Positions 6,931-13,354 of a DNA stretch of 16,606 nucleotides are shown here, one piece after another. Source of the stretch: Streptomyces aureocirculatus. GTDB taxonomy: Bacteria; Actinomycetota; Actinomycetes; Streptomycetales; Streptomycetaceae. Position 1 is the first letter of the stretch; each line of letters begins with the position of its first letter. The DNA is taken from assembly GCF_000720475.1 (NCBI RefSeq), contig NZ_JOAP01000081.1, positions 1 to 16,606 on the forward strand, written 5' to 3'. A program made the translations under genes and the position numbers. The notes under the pieces were generated by a model. It was given only the letters and a program-made list of their open reading frames with translations, did no database searches and was not told the DNA's origin.

Positions 6931-7209
6931 TCAGTCGCGTACGTGGCTGAGGAAGGCCGTCCAGGCACCGGGGCTGACGACCACCACGGGGCTGTGGGGC
7001 CCGACAGCTTTGCTGTCCCGTACGGGGACGACGCCGGGTATGCCGTGGGCAACCTCGACGCAGTTGCCGTTGTTGTCGTCGCTGTGGCTGCTCTTGCGCC
7101 AGTGGGCGGCGCCCGGGAAGTCATAGCCGACTTCGAGGCACTCGCCCCCTTCGCCGTTGCTGTGGCTGCTCTTGCGCCAGCGTGCGTTGCTCAGGTCGAA
7201 CTCGCGCAT
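6931..7209 (-). CDS. DUF397 protein with tandem DUF397 motifs
   Basis: The 92-residue protein has two copies of the DUF397 signature WRKSSHS (residues 11-17 and 37-43), each followed by a Cys-Val/Leu-Glu-Val core (ECLEVGY, NCVEVAH). It ends with the family's VRDSK...F..F-type tail (VPVRDSKAVGPH, WTAFLSHVRD). The ATG at 7209 lies inside the end of the upstream HTH gene (19-base overlap), the classic coupled HTH-DUF397 arrangement of streptomycetes. From established knowledge, such small proteins partner with WhiJ-like DUF5753 regulators in controlling development or antibiotic production. The two halves share an exact 22-base DNA match (7081-7102 and 7159-7180), showing an internal duplication. 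Confidence 0.88.
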   Translation of the reverse strand: MREFDLSNARWRKSSHSNGEGGECLEVGYDFPGAAHWRKSSHSDDNNGNCVEVAHGIPGVVPVRDSKAVGPHSPVVVVSPGAWTAFLSHVRD

Positions 7210-8033
7210 CGTCTGTAGTCCCCAGCCGCCGATTCGATCAGGGCGAGGGACACCTCCGGCGACAACGCGGCGCCCCTGAGCAGATCGTAAGCTCGCTGTG
7301 CTCGCTTCACCACCGCCGGGTCGTCCAGCAAGTCGCCCGAAAACGACGTCTCTGTATAGAGGGTTGGCGGAGCGTCGTCGAACTCCATCAGTTGCATCAT
7401 CGCTGCCATCGACGCACATGCTCCCGCCGAGCGCGGGACCACAGCGAGGTACAGCTTCCGCTCGTGCGCCAGACCGGCGATGTGCGTCAACTGCTCTGCC
7501 ATGACGCCGGGACTGCCCGCAGCCACGCCCAGTACGTTCTCGTGCAGGATTGCCCAGTACTCGGGTCGAGTGGCATCCCGAAGGACGCGGGAGCGCTCCA
7601 GCCGCGCGGACACCTTGTCCTCCACGTACTCGTCGGTGACGAAGGGGTTGGCGGCAATGGTGACGGCTCGCGCGTATGGCGCCGTCTGCAACAACCCAGG
7701 GATCACCGACGGCGCAAACTGGCAGATCTTCGTAGCAAGCCGCTCCAACTCGACGACCGCGGCGAAATAGTCCGCGTACCGTTTGTCATCGATCAGCTTC
7801 CGCCACATCCGCTCGAAAAAGCCCGCGGTTTGCAGAACGTCGTCAATCCGCTGCGCCACATCCAACTGCGGTTTACGAATAGCCTGTTCGAACTGGCCGA
7901 TGTAGCCGCCGGACACGAAAACCCGCGAACCCAGCTCGACCTGTGTGAACGGGGCTTCCTCCCGTCGCCGCTTCAGCTCCGCGCCGAAGAACTCCCAGGC
8001 AGCCTGCCTGGACCCATGCACACCTCTGGCCAT
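7191..8033 (-). CDS. HTH (XRE-type) transcriptional regulator with DUF5753 domain
   Basis: The 280-residue regulator has an N-terminal helix-turn-helix at about residues 14-65 (FFGAELKRRREEA...FTQVELGSRVFVSGGYIGQFEQAIRKP, seen in pieces) and a DUF5753 domain from about residue 95 to the end, marked by the FAPSVIPGLLQTAPYARA-type segment. It should bind DNA as a dimer, with DUF397 as an antagonist or partner, as for WhiJ-type systems. The ATG at 8033 is chosen because GAGGAGGGGAG stands about nine bases upstream. A longer frame back to a GTG at 8105 would run through a palindrome that is better read as an operator. It is divergent from the small-protein pair at 8150 and may regulate both directions; the palindrome at 8091-8103 is the natural candidate site. 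Confidence 0.9.
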   Translation of the reverse strand: MARGVHGSRQAAWEFFGAELKRRREEAPFTQVELGSRVFVSGGYIGQFEQAIRKPQLDVAQRIDDVLQTAGFFERMWRKLIDDKRYADYFAAVVELERLATKICQFAPSVIPGLLQTAPYARAVTIAANPFVTDEYVEDKVSARLERSRVLRDATRPEYWAILHENVLGVAAGSPGVMAEQLTHIAGLAHERKLYLAVVPRSAGACASMAAMMQLMEFDDAPPTLYTETSFSGDLLDDPAVVKRAQRAYDLLRGAALSPEVSLALIESAAGDYRRCASST

Positions 8034-8090
8034 GGAAGAACTCCCCTCCTCAGCCTCGCACTTGTAGTGCACAGACTCCTGCCAACTGTA

Positions 8091-8103
8091 GACGCAGTGC
8101 GTC
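8091..8103. promoter_or_regulatory. 13-bp palindrome in the divergent promoter region, candidate operator
   Basis: GACGCAGTGCGTC is a perfect inverted repeat with a single central base. It lies between the HTH regulator start (8033, minus) and the small-protein GTG (8150, plus). Related GTAG-containing pieces flank it at about 8064 and 8106. Being the operator of the neighbouring regulator is inference. Confidence 0.4.
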
Positions 8104-8149
8104 ACCGTAGAAGCACGAAGAGTGAAATCCGGCGGCGAAGGGGAGCCCA

Positions 8150-8398
8150 GTGACGGCGAGTGGAGCCACAGGCAAGCGGCACTCCGTGGAGTGCGTGCGA
8201 GAGGCGGAGGAAACAGTGGAGCAATTGCGGGCGGCCCTGAGAGGGGCAGGAATTACGTTGCCGTCCTTGCGGCTCGATCCGGTGACGGTCGGCAGGGAGG
8301 CACCGTGCCCGCTGGTGGAATTGGGCCGCTGCTCGGTGGAGACGGCGGCACGCCTGGCGGTGGTGCTGCCGCCGGGGCGGGAGGAGGTGCCCGGGTGA
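8150..8398 (+). CDS. Small uncharacterised protein (82 aa), first of a coupled pair
   Basis: The product is short and mostly helical. An N-terminal region includes an EAEETVEQLRAALRGAGI helix, a middle LPSLRLDPV segment leads to LVELGRCSVETAARLAVVL, and the tail is short. I recognise it only as a type of small protein often found near HTH/DUF397 genes in Streptomyces; no function is known to me. The GTG at 8150 has GAAGGGGAG five bases upstream, a strong start. The TGA at 8396-8398 overlaps the GTG of the next gene, indicating translational coupling. It is soluble, with no signal peptide and two cysteines. Confidence 0.7.
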   Translation: MTASGATGKRHSVECVREAEETVEQLRAALRGAGITLPSLRLDPVTVGREAPCPLVELGRCSVETAARLAVVLPPGREEVPG

Positions 8399-8610
8399 AG
8401 TTCCCGATCGGGGCGTACGCGGTGGACACCCGTACCGACAGGGTGGGCCGGGTGATGGGCCAGGAGGGCCCGTACGTACAGCTACGGCCGTACGGCGGCG
8501 GCAGGGAGTGGGACTGCGCGCCGGAGGTGCTGAGGATGGCGACGACCGCGGAGCGCCTGCGCGCGGCGACGGCGTACGCGAACGCCCGCAGCCGCGGGGA
8601 GGTGTCGTGA
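8395..8610 (+). CDS. Small uncharacterised protein (71 aa), second of a coupled pair
   Basis: The product begins KFPIGAYAVDTRTDRVGRVMGQEGPYVQLRPYGGGREWDC (positions 2-41, with RVGRV and YVQLRP the clearest pieces). That is an SH3-like or small beta-barrel pattern of alternating hydrophobic strands. A helical C-terminus ends in ANARSRGEVS. The GTG at 8395 overlaps the upstream stop (GTGA) and has GGGAGGAGG within ten bases. The pattern is familiar from many Streptomyces genomes as an unnamed partner of the preceding gene, but I know no function for it. A role alongside the divergent HTH-DUF397 pair is inferred from position only. Confidence 0.7.
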   Translation: MKFPIGAYAVDTRTDRVGRVMGQEGPYVQLRPYGGGREWDCAPEVLRMATTAERLRAATAYANARSRGEVS

Positions 8611-8630
8611 TGTGAGACGGCGCGCCGGGG

Positions 8631-8656
8631 TGTAGAACGGGTAGTACGCTGAGGGT
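8631..8656 (+). promoter_or_regulatory. Probable promoter/operator of the toxin-antitoxin operon
   Basis: Two similar pieces, GTAGAACGG (8632-8640) and GTAGTACGC (8641-8649), stand in direct repeat just before the antitoxin ATG at 8657. TAGTAC (8642-8647) would be a -10 element giving a transcript starting at or a few bases before the ATG, so near-leaderless expression is likely. The direct repeat may be where the antitoxin binds; no -35 is convincing. Confidence 0.4.
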
Positions 8657-8953
8657 ATGGCTGGAGACATGGAAGGCGCCAACGAGGTCCCCCTGCGGGA
8701 ACTCAATCAGCAGACTTCCCGCGTCATGGCTCGCGTCGCGGCGGGCGAGACAGTGACGATCACCAAGGACGGCGTGCCGATAGGTGACATCGTGCCCAGA
8801 GGCGGTCGCTCGGGACGGCCCTCATACCCGTTCCGCACGGACGGGATGGGGCCGCTCGACCTGCCGGATCTCGACGGCCCGGCTCTTACCGACAGGGAGA
8901 TCGACGAGGTCCTCCGGGGTATGGGCTCGGCCGGGGGCGCGGCAGATGTCTGA
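8657..8953 (+). CDS. Type II antitoxin, Phd/YefM family
   Basis: The 98-residue protein has the Phd signature at the N-terminus: EVPLRELNQQTSRVMARVAAGETVTITKDGVPI, where the 'LR(E)xNxxxSxVxxxVxxGExVxVTxxGxPVA' pattern marks the DNA-binding and dimerisation part. The C-terminal 45 residues are the less ordered toxin-wrapping region with LDLPDLDGPALTDREIDEVL. It should neutralise the PIN toxin encoded next and repress the operon. The ATG at 8657 has a GAGGG only one base away, too close to act as a normal ribosome binding site; a second ATG at 8669 is possible. Leaderless translation from 8657 fits the promoter-like TAGTAC upstream. It overlaps the toxin gene by eight bases. Confidence 0.9.
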   Translation: MAGDMEGANEVPLRELNQQTSRVMARVAAGETVTITKDGVPIGDIVPRGGRSGRPSYPFRTDGMGPLDLPDLDGPALTDREIDEVLRGMGSAGGAADV

Positions 8954-9398
8954 CGTGCCGGTGGCGATCGCGGACACCAACGCCTTGTACCGCCTGTTCA
9001 CCCCGAAGGATCCACGCCATGTGGCGCACCGGGAGACGCTGGCCCGCGTCGGGCACCTGGTGGTCTCGCCCATGGTGCTCACGGAGCTGGACTATCTGCT
9101 GACCGAACGGGTCGGCGCCCAGGCATCCATGACCGCTCTCGACTTCATCGCGAGCCAAGCGGAGGCGCGCCGCTTCGAGATTCCGGAGACTTCTCCGCAC
9201 CTGCGTGCGGCCATGGCGGTGATGCGTGGCTACGGGGACGCGGCCGGCGGCAAGGGGGTCGGCTTGGCGGACGCCATGAACGTCGCGCTGGCGGCGGCCT
9301 TCCAGACGGCCGACATGCTGACCACGGACACGCATTTCCGCATGATGCGTCCCCTTACCGCGCACAGCGCCTTCCGGCTTCTCCCCGACGACTTGTGA
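8946..9398 (+). CDS. PIN-domain toxin (VapC-type ribonuclease)
   Basis: The 150-residue protein is a PIN-domain nuclease. The acidic residues expected to hold Mg/Mn are present: Asp10 (IADTNALYRLF), Glu47 (LTELDYLL), Asp109 (LADAMNVALA) and Asp128 (LTTDTHFRMM). The toxin should therefore be catalytically competent. From family knowledge such proteins cleave tRNA or rRNA and are held in check by the cognate antitoxin. The ATG at 8946 lies inside the antitoxin gene (TGA at 8951-8953), with no strong ribosome binding site, the usual coupled TA layout. Length is slightly above the 130-140 typical for VapC. The module stands between regulatory small genes and recO and is probably an accessory insertion in this chromosomal neighbourhood. 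Confidence 0.9.
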   Translation: MSDVPVAIADTNALYRLFTPKDPRHVAHRETLARVGHLVVSPMVLTELDYLLTERVGAQASMTALDFIASQAEARRFEIPETSPHLRAAMAVMRGYGDAAGGKGVGLADAMNVALAAAFQTADMLTTDTHFRMMRPLTAHSAFRLLPDDL

Positions 9399-9413
9399 GG
9401 GGTTGCCGTACGG

Positions 9414-9419
9414 GACAAT
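9414..9419 (+). promoter_or_regulatory. -10 element for a leaderless recO transcript
   Basis: GACAAT stands six bases before the recO ATG at 9426, placing the expected transcription start on the start codon. No Shine-Dalgarno sequence precedes the ATG, which agrees with leaderless translation. TTGTGA at 9393-9398 (15-bp spacing) is a weak -35 candidate. Confidence 0.5.
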
Positions 9420-9425
9420 GGGTCC

Positions 9426-10178
9426 ATGAGCCTGTTCCGTGACGACGGTGTCGTGCTGCGCACCCAGAAGCTGGGTGAGGCGGACCGCATCATCACGCTG
9501 CTCACGCGTGGGCACGGGCGGGTGCGGGCCGTCGCGCGGGGGGTGCGGCGCACGAAGTCCAAGTTCGGGGCGCGGCTCGAACCGTTCTCGCACGTGGACG
9601 TGCAGTTCTTCGCGCGGGGGAGCGAGCTGATCGGGCGCGGGCTGCCACTCTGTACGCAGAGTGAGACCATCGCGCCTTACGGTGGCGGAATCGTCGCCGA
9701 CTACGCCCGCTACACCGCCGGTACGGCCATGCTGGAGACGGCCGAGCGGTTCGCCGACCACGAGGGGGAGCCCGCCGTACAGCAGTACCTCCTCCTTGTC
9801 GGCGGCCTGCGCACCCTCGCCCGGGGCGAACACGCGCCGCATCTGGTCCTGGACGCCTTCCTGCTGCGCTCCCTCGCCGTGAACGGCTACGCGCCGAGCT
9901 TCGACGCCTGCGCGAAGTGCGGCATGCCGGGCCCCAACCGCTTCTTCTCCGTCGCCGCGGGCGGCTCGATCTGCGTCGACTGCCGCGTTCCGGGCAGCGT
10001 CGTGCCGTCCGCGGAGACGCTGACGCACCTCGGCGCGCTGCTCACCGGCGACTGGGACACGGCCGACGCCTGCGAGGCGCGACACGCCCGCGAGGGCAGC
10101 GGGCTCGTATCGGCCTACCTGCACTGGCACTTGGAGCGCGGCCTGCGCTCACTTCGGTACGTAGAGAAAAACGTATAG
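9426..10178 (+). CDS. recO: DNA repair protein RecO
   Basis: The 250-residue product is RecO, the recombination mediator that helps RecR load RecA on SSB-coated single-stranded DNA in the RecFOR pathway and anneals complementary strands. The N-terminal OB-fold is seen in LFRDDGVVLRTQKLGEADRI with the following strands (ITLLTRGHGRVRAVARGVRR). The C-terminal part has a CxxC...CxxC zinc site at Cys162, Cys165, Cys183 and Cys186. Length and start are normal for actinobacterial RecO. It lies directly upstream of uppS on the same strand, an arrangement I recall from streptomycetes. The last codons run into an A-rich stretch that is unusual for this GC content. Confidence 0.96.
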   Translation: MSLFRDDGVVLRTQKLGEADRIITLLTRGHGRVRAVARGVRRTKSKFGARLEPFSHVDVQFFARGSELIGRGLPLCTQSETIAPYGGGIVADYARYTAGTAMLETAERFADHEGEPAVQQYLLLVGGLRTLARGEHAPHLVLDAFLLRSLAVNGYAPSFDACAKCGMPGPNRFFSVAAGGSICVDCRVPGSVVPSAETLTHLGALLTGDWDTADACEARHAREGSGLVSAYLHWHLERGLRSLRYVEKNV

Positions 10179-10223
10179 AAACGTATACAAAAGCTAGAGA
10201 AACGCAGAGAAACGCAGAGAAAA
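10167..10223 (+). repeat. Phased A-tract stretch with 10-bp repeats, predicted bent DNA
   Basis: Six A-tracts (10167-10171, 10179-10181, 10189-10192, 10200-10202, 10210-10212, 10220-10223) have centres spaced 10 to 11 bases apart, averaging about 10.5, the helical repeat. The sequence is made of short repeats: AACGTATA twice with a 10-base period, and AGAGAAACGC twice followed by a variant. It covers the last codons of recO and most of the 60-base gap to uppS. Phased A-tracts are known to curve DNA. A role in uppS expression is inference; TATACA at 10184-10189 could be a -10 box. Confidence 0.7.
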
Positions 10224-10238
10224 CGGAGTAGTCACCTC

Positions 10239-11060
10239 ATGGCACGACGCGGAATCCTCGGACGGTCCCGTCGCGAGTACAAGCTGCCCGAGCCCCACCC
10301 CGCGGGAGCGCGACCGCCGAAGATCCCCGGCGAGCTGGTCCCCAAGCACGTGGCCGTGGTCATGGACGGCAACGGCCGGTGGGCGAAGGAGCGCGGCCTG
10401 CCGCGGACGGAGGGGCACAAGGTCGGCGCCGAACGCGTCGTCGACGTGCTCCAGGGCGCCATCGAGATGGGCGTCGGCAGCATCTCCCTGTACGCCTTCT
10501 CCACCGAGAACTGGAAGCGCTCGCCCGACGAGGTGCGCTTCCTGATGAACTTCAACCGCGACTTCATCCGCAAGTCCCGCGACCAGCTCGACGAACTCGG
10601 TGTGCGGGTGCGCTGGGTGGGGCGGATGCCCAAGCTGTGGAAATCCGTCGCCAAGGAGCTCCAGGTCGCCCAGGAGCAGACCAAGGACAACGACCGGCTC
10701 ACGCTGTACTTCTGCATGAACTACGGCGGCCGCGCCGAGATCGCGGACGCCGCCAAGGCGCTCGCGGAGGATGTGCGCGCCGGGCGCCTCGACCCGTCGA
10801 AGGTCAACGAAAAGACCCTCACCAAATACATGTACTACCCGGACATGCCGGACGTGGACCTGTTCCTGCGGCCCAGCGGCGAGCAGCGCACCTCCAACTA
10901 TCTGATCTGGCAGAGCGCCTACGCCGAGATGGTCTTCCAGGACGTCCTGTGGCCCGACTTCGACCGCCGCGACCTGTGGCGCGCCTGCCTGGAGTACGCC
11001 TCCCGCGACCGCCGCTTCGGCGGGGCCATCCCCAACGAGGAACAGATCGCCAATAGCTGA
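10239..11060 (+). CDS. uppS: Isoprenyl transferase (undecaprenyl-type diphosphate synthase)
   Basis: The 273-residue cis-prenyltransferase condenses isopentenyl diphosphate units in the Z configuration to make the polyprenyl carrier lipid for peptidoglycan and other wall polymers. The catalytic Asp43 lies in [24 protein letters not shown] (positions 41-64). [34 protein letters not shown] and WPDF complete the conserved regions I-V. The N-terminal 30 residues are an actinobacterial extension. The ATG has GGAG ten bases upstream, at the end of the A-rich repeat. The gene is convergent with zur and shares a hairpin terminator with it. Chain length of the product cannot be told from sequence here. 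Confidence 0.95.
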   Translation: MARRGILGRSRREYKLPEPHPAGARPPKIPGELVPKHVAVVMDGNGRWAKERGLPRTEGHKVGAERVVDVLQGAIEMGVGSISLYAFSTENWKRSPDEVRFLMNFNRDFIRKSRDQLDELGVRVRWVGRMPKLWKSVAKELQVAQEQTKDNDRLTLYFCMNYGGRAEIADAAKALAEDVRAGRLDPSKVNEKTLTKYMYYPDMPDVDLFLRPSGEQRTSNYLIWQSAYAEMVFQDVLWPDFDRRDLWRACLEYASRDRRFGGAIPNEEQIANS

Positions 11061-11080
11061 GCGGCGGGCTGATCAGAGGG

Positions 11081-11120
11081 GTGTGGACTGCTCAGGCCTG
11101 GGCGGAGGAGCAGTCCACAC
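11081..11120. terminator. Bidirectional terminator between uppS and zur
   Basis: A 13-bp perfect stem (GTGTGGACTGCTC at 11081-11093 with GAGCAGTCCACAC at 11108-11120) closes a 14-base loop. It lies 20 bases after the uppS stop. Most of it is inside the 3' end of the convergent zur gene, whose stop is at 11092-11094. Being symmetric it can serve both directions. Confidence 0.75.
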
Positions 11121-11511
11121 ATGTACCGAAGATCTCCACCGTGTGCGCCACGTTCACATACCCGTGCTCCGCCGCGATCGCCTCCGCCCACTTCTCCACC
11201 GCGGGGCCCTCGACCTCCACGGCCTTGCCGCAGAGGCGGCAGACCAGGTGGTGGTGGTGCTCGCCGGTCGAACAGCGGCGGTAGACGGACTCGCCCTCGT
11301 TGGTGCGAAGCACGTCGACCTCGCCGGCGTCGGCCAGGGACTGGAGCGTGCGGTAGACCGTCGTGAGGCCCACGGAGTCGCCGCGGTGCTTGAGCATGTC
11401 GTGGAGCTCCTGCGCACTGCGGAACTCGTCCACCTCGTCGAGCGCCGCCGCCACAGCGGCGCGCTGCCGGGTGGACCGGCCTCGCACGGGGGGTCCCGCA
11501 GCCGTCGTCAC
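11092..11511 (-). CDS. zur: Zinc uptake regulator Zur (Fur family)
   Basis: The 139-residue repressor senses zinc and represses zinc uptake genes. The winged-helix part (residues 13-75) contains the Fur-type recognition helix GLTTVYRTLQSLADAGEV. The C-terminal dimerisation domain has HHHH at 85-88 and CRLC...CVDC at 91-94 and 131-134. By my recollection of the characterised S. coelicolor Zur, all three zinc sites are present at a one-residue offset: structural C91/C94/C131/C134; M-site H85/H87/E106/H123; D-site D66/C80/H86/H88. The GTG at 11511 has AGGAGG five bases upstream. It lies downstream of znuB on the same strand with a 103-base gap and probably has its own promoter. Placement with znuABC leaves little doubt it is Zur rather than Fur or Nur. 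Confidence 0.95.
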   Translation of the reverse strand: MTTAAGPPVRGRSTRQRAAVAAALDEVDEFRSAQELHDMLKHRGDSVGLTTVYRTLQSLADAGEVDVLRTNEGESVYRRCSTGEHHHHLVCRLCGKAVEVEGPAVEKWAEAIAAEHGYVNVAHTVEIFGTCVDCSSAQA

Positions 11512-11575
11512 AGGTGCCTCCTAGCACTCGTCAGCACTCATCCGCACTTTTCGTGGTGCGTCGTCTCGCCCGGCC

Positions 11576-11581
11576 ATTGTG
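11576..11581 (-). promoter_or_regulatory. Possible -10 element for zur
   Basis: On the minus strand CACAAT lies 64 bases before the zur GTG, in the gap after znuB. No good -35 is seen at 17-19 bases. AGCACTCGTC/AGCACTCATC at 11523-11542 is a small direct repeat in the leader. No Zur-box-like palindrome is visible here, so zur itself may not be autorepressed. Confidence 0.3.
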
Positions 11582-11614
11582 CCAGGTCGCTGCCGGACGG
11601 TGACCAGAGTGATC

Positions 11615-12508
11615 TCAGACAGTGACCTCGTCCGACGCGCTGCGCGTGCCCGGGACATCGGCCGTGCATGCCATGTCACGGGCCGCGGAGAGCCGCGCCC
11701 TCCTGCGGGCGAGGGGCGTCGCGAGCAGCGTGAGCACCATGAAGACGCCGATCGTGAGCAGCACGATCGTCGCTCCGGGCGGCACGTCCTGATAGTACGA
11801 GGTGACCGTGCCGCCGAGCGTCACGGAGACCCCGATGGCCACGGCGATCGCGAACGTCGCCGCGAAGCTCCTGGTGAGCTGCTGCGCCGCCGCCACCGGC
11901 ACCACCATGAGCGCCGACACGAGCAGCAGGCCCACGACCCGCATGGCGACCGTGACCGTGACCGCCGCGGTGACCGCCGTGAGGAGGTTGAGGGCCCGCA
12001 CCGGCAGACCCGTCACACGCGCGAACTCCTCGTCCTGGCTCACCGCGAACAACTGGCGGCGCAGGCCCACCGTGACGAGGACCACGAACGCGGCGAGCAG
12101 ACAGATCGCCAGCACGTCGTCGTCGGAGACCGTGGACAGGGAGCCGAAGAGGTAGGAGCTGAGGTTGGCGTTGGAACCGCCCGGCGCGAGGTTGATCAGC
12201 ATCACGCCGCCCGCCATGCCGCCGTAGAACAGCATCGCGAGCGCGATGTCACCGCGGGTCTTGCCGTACCAGCGGATCAGCTCCATGGCCACCGCTCCGA
12301 TCACCGCCACCCCCGTCGCCATCCACACGGGGGAGGTGGAGAGGAGGAAGCCGAGGCCGACACCGGTCATTGCGACATGGCCGATTCCGTCGCCCATGAG
12401 GGCCTGGCGGCGCTGTACGAGATAGATCCCGACCGCGGGGGCGGTGATGCCGACGAGGGCGGCGGCGAGCAGCGCCCGCTGCATGAACGCGTAGTTCAGG
12501 AATTCCAT
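11615..12508 (-). CDS. znuB: Zinc ABC transporter permease ZnuB
   Basis: The 297-residue integral membrane protein belongs to the ABC-3 family of metal permeases and forms the zinc channel driven by ZnuC. It begins with MEFLNYAFMQRALLAAALVGITAP and the family's QRRQALMGDGIGHVAMTGVGLG loop, which docks the ATPase. It continues through about eight or nine hydrophobic segments including FYGGMAGGVMLINL, the AICLLAAFVVLVTVGL segment and VVGLLLVSALMVVPVAAAQ. The last 25 residues are a charged cytosolic tail. The ATG at 12508 is 15 bases after the znuC stop, with GAGGA twelve bases upstream, so it is co-transcribed with znuC. Substrate zinc is inferred from the adjoining zur and the Zur-box-like operators before znuA. 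Confidence 0.93.
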   Translation of the reverse strand: MEFLNYAFMQRALLAAALVGITAPAVGIYLVQRRQALMGDGIGHVAMTGVGLGFLLSTSPVWMATGVAVIGAVAMELIRWYGKTRGDIALAMLFYGGMAGGVMLINLAPGGSNANLSSYLFGSLSTVSDDDVLAICLLAAFVVLVTVGLRRQLFAVSQDEEFARVTGLPVRALNLLTAVTAAVTVTVAMRVVGLLLVSALMVVPVAAAQQLTRSFAATFAIAVAIGVSVTLGGTVTSYYQDVPPGATIVLLTIGVFMVLTLLATPLARRRARLSAARDMACTADVPGTRSASDEVTV

Positions 12509-12523
12509 GACGATCGCCGGTCC

Positions 12524-13312
12524 TCAGGTGAGCAGGCCGGTGCGGACCGGGGCCGCGTCGGCGTCGTGGGGGTGGACGTGGTCGTGGCCGGGCAGCGCGT
12601 GCTGGCCGACGGCCTTGGGCGGCGGACCGTCGTGCAGCACACAGCCGTCGCGCAGCACCACCGCGCGGTCGATGAGGGGCTCCAGGGGGCCCAGCTCGTG
12701 CAGGACGAGCAGCACGGACGCGCCCTGCTCGACCTGGTGGCGCAGGGTGGCCGCGAGGACCTCCTGGCTCGCCAGGTCGACGCCCGCCATCGGCTCGTCC
12801 ATGATCAGCAGTTCCGGGTCCGAGACCAGGGCGCGGGCGATCAGGACCCGCTGGTGCTGGCCGCCGGACAGGGCGTCGACGGAGTCCTTGGCGCGGCCCG
12901 CCATGCCGACCTGCTCCAGGGCGTGCGTGACGGCCTCGCGGTCGGCCTTGCGCAGCATCCCGAAGCGGGCGCGCGCGAGCCGGCCCGACGTCACGACCTC
13001 GGTGACCGTCGCGGGGACCCCGCCCGCGGCCGTGGTGCGCTGCGGGACGTACCCCACCCGCGCCCAGTCGCGGAAGCGCCTGCGCGGCGTGCCGAAGATC
13101 TCGACGGAGCCGCCGGTGACCGGGACCTGGCCGATGACCGTGCGCACGGCCGTGGACTTGCCGGAGCCGTTCGCGCCGAGCAGCGCGACGACCTCGCCGC
13201 GGCCGACGGTGACGTCGATGCCGCGCAGGACCGGGCGGCCGCCTAGCTCCGCCGTCACCTGGCGCAGGGATATGACGGGCTCACCGACGGGCTCACCCTT
13301 GGCTTGGGCCAT
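12524..13312 (-). CDS. znuC: Zinc ABC transporter ATP-binding protein ZnuC
   Basis: The 262-residue ATPase energises zinc import through ZnuB. Walker A is GANGSGKST (46-54), the Q-loop glutamine is Q91, the signature is LSGGQ (148-152), Walker B is LLIMDE (168-173) and the H-loop is His205, so the enzyme is complete. The ATG at 13312 is chosen because GGAAGG stands eight bases upstream; the GTG at 13321 overlaps that ribosome binding site. The last 30 residues carry a histidine-rich tail (H238, H243, H245, H247, H249) that could bind zinc on the cytosolic side. It lies 42 bases after znuA and 15 before znuB in one operon. Confidence 0.93.
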   Translation of the reverse strand: MAQAKGEPVGEPVISLRQVTAELGGRPVLRGIDVTVGRGEVVALLGANGSGKSTAVRTVIGQVPVTGGSVEIFGTPRRRFRDWARVGYVPQRTTAAGGVPATVTEVVTSGRLARARFGMLRKADREAVTHALEQVGMAGRAKDSVDALSGGQHQRVLIARALVSDPELLIMDEPMAGVDLASQEVLAATLRHQVEQGASVLLVLHELGPLEPLIDRAVVLRDGCVLHDGPPPKAVGQHALPGHDHVHPHDADAAPVRTGLLT

Positions 13313-13354
13313 GGCGGACACCTTCCGTGCCGGGCTTGTGGTGGGAGGTAGGGG

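Noticed and set aside
8034..8105. N-terminal extension of the HTH regulator to a GTG at 8105
   Set aside because: The 24 extra residues are unlike the family, run through a palindrome and the ribosome binding site, and the ATG at 8033 has GAGGAGG at good distance.
11579..13246. 555-codon open frame on the plus strand rich in His/Arg/Glu
   Set aside because: It is antisense to znuB and znuC, which have complete family motifs; composition is typical of a shadow frame.
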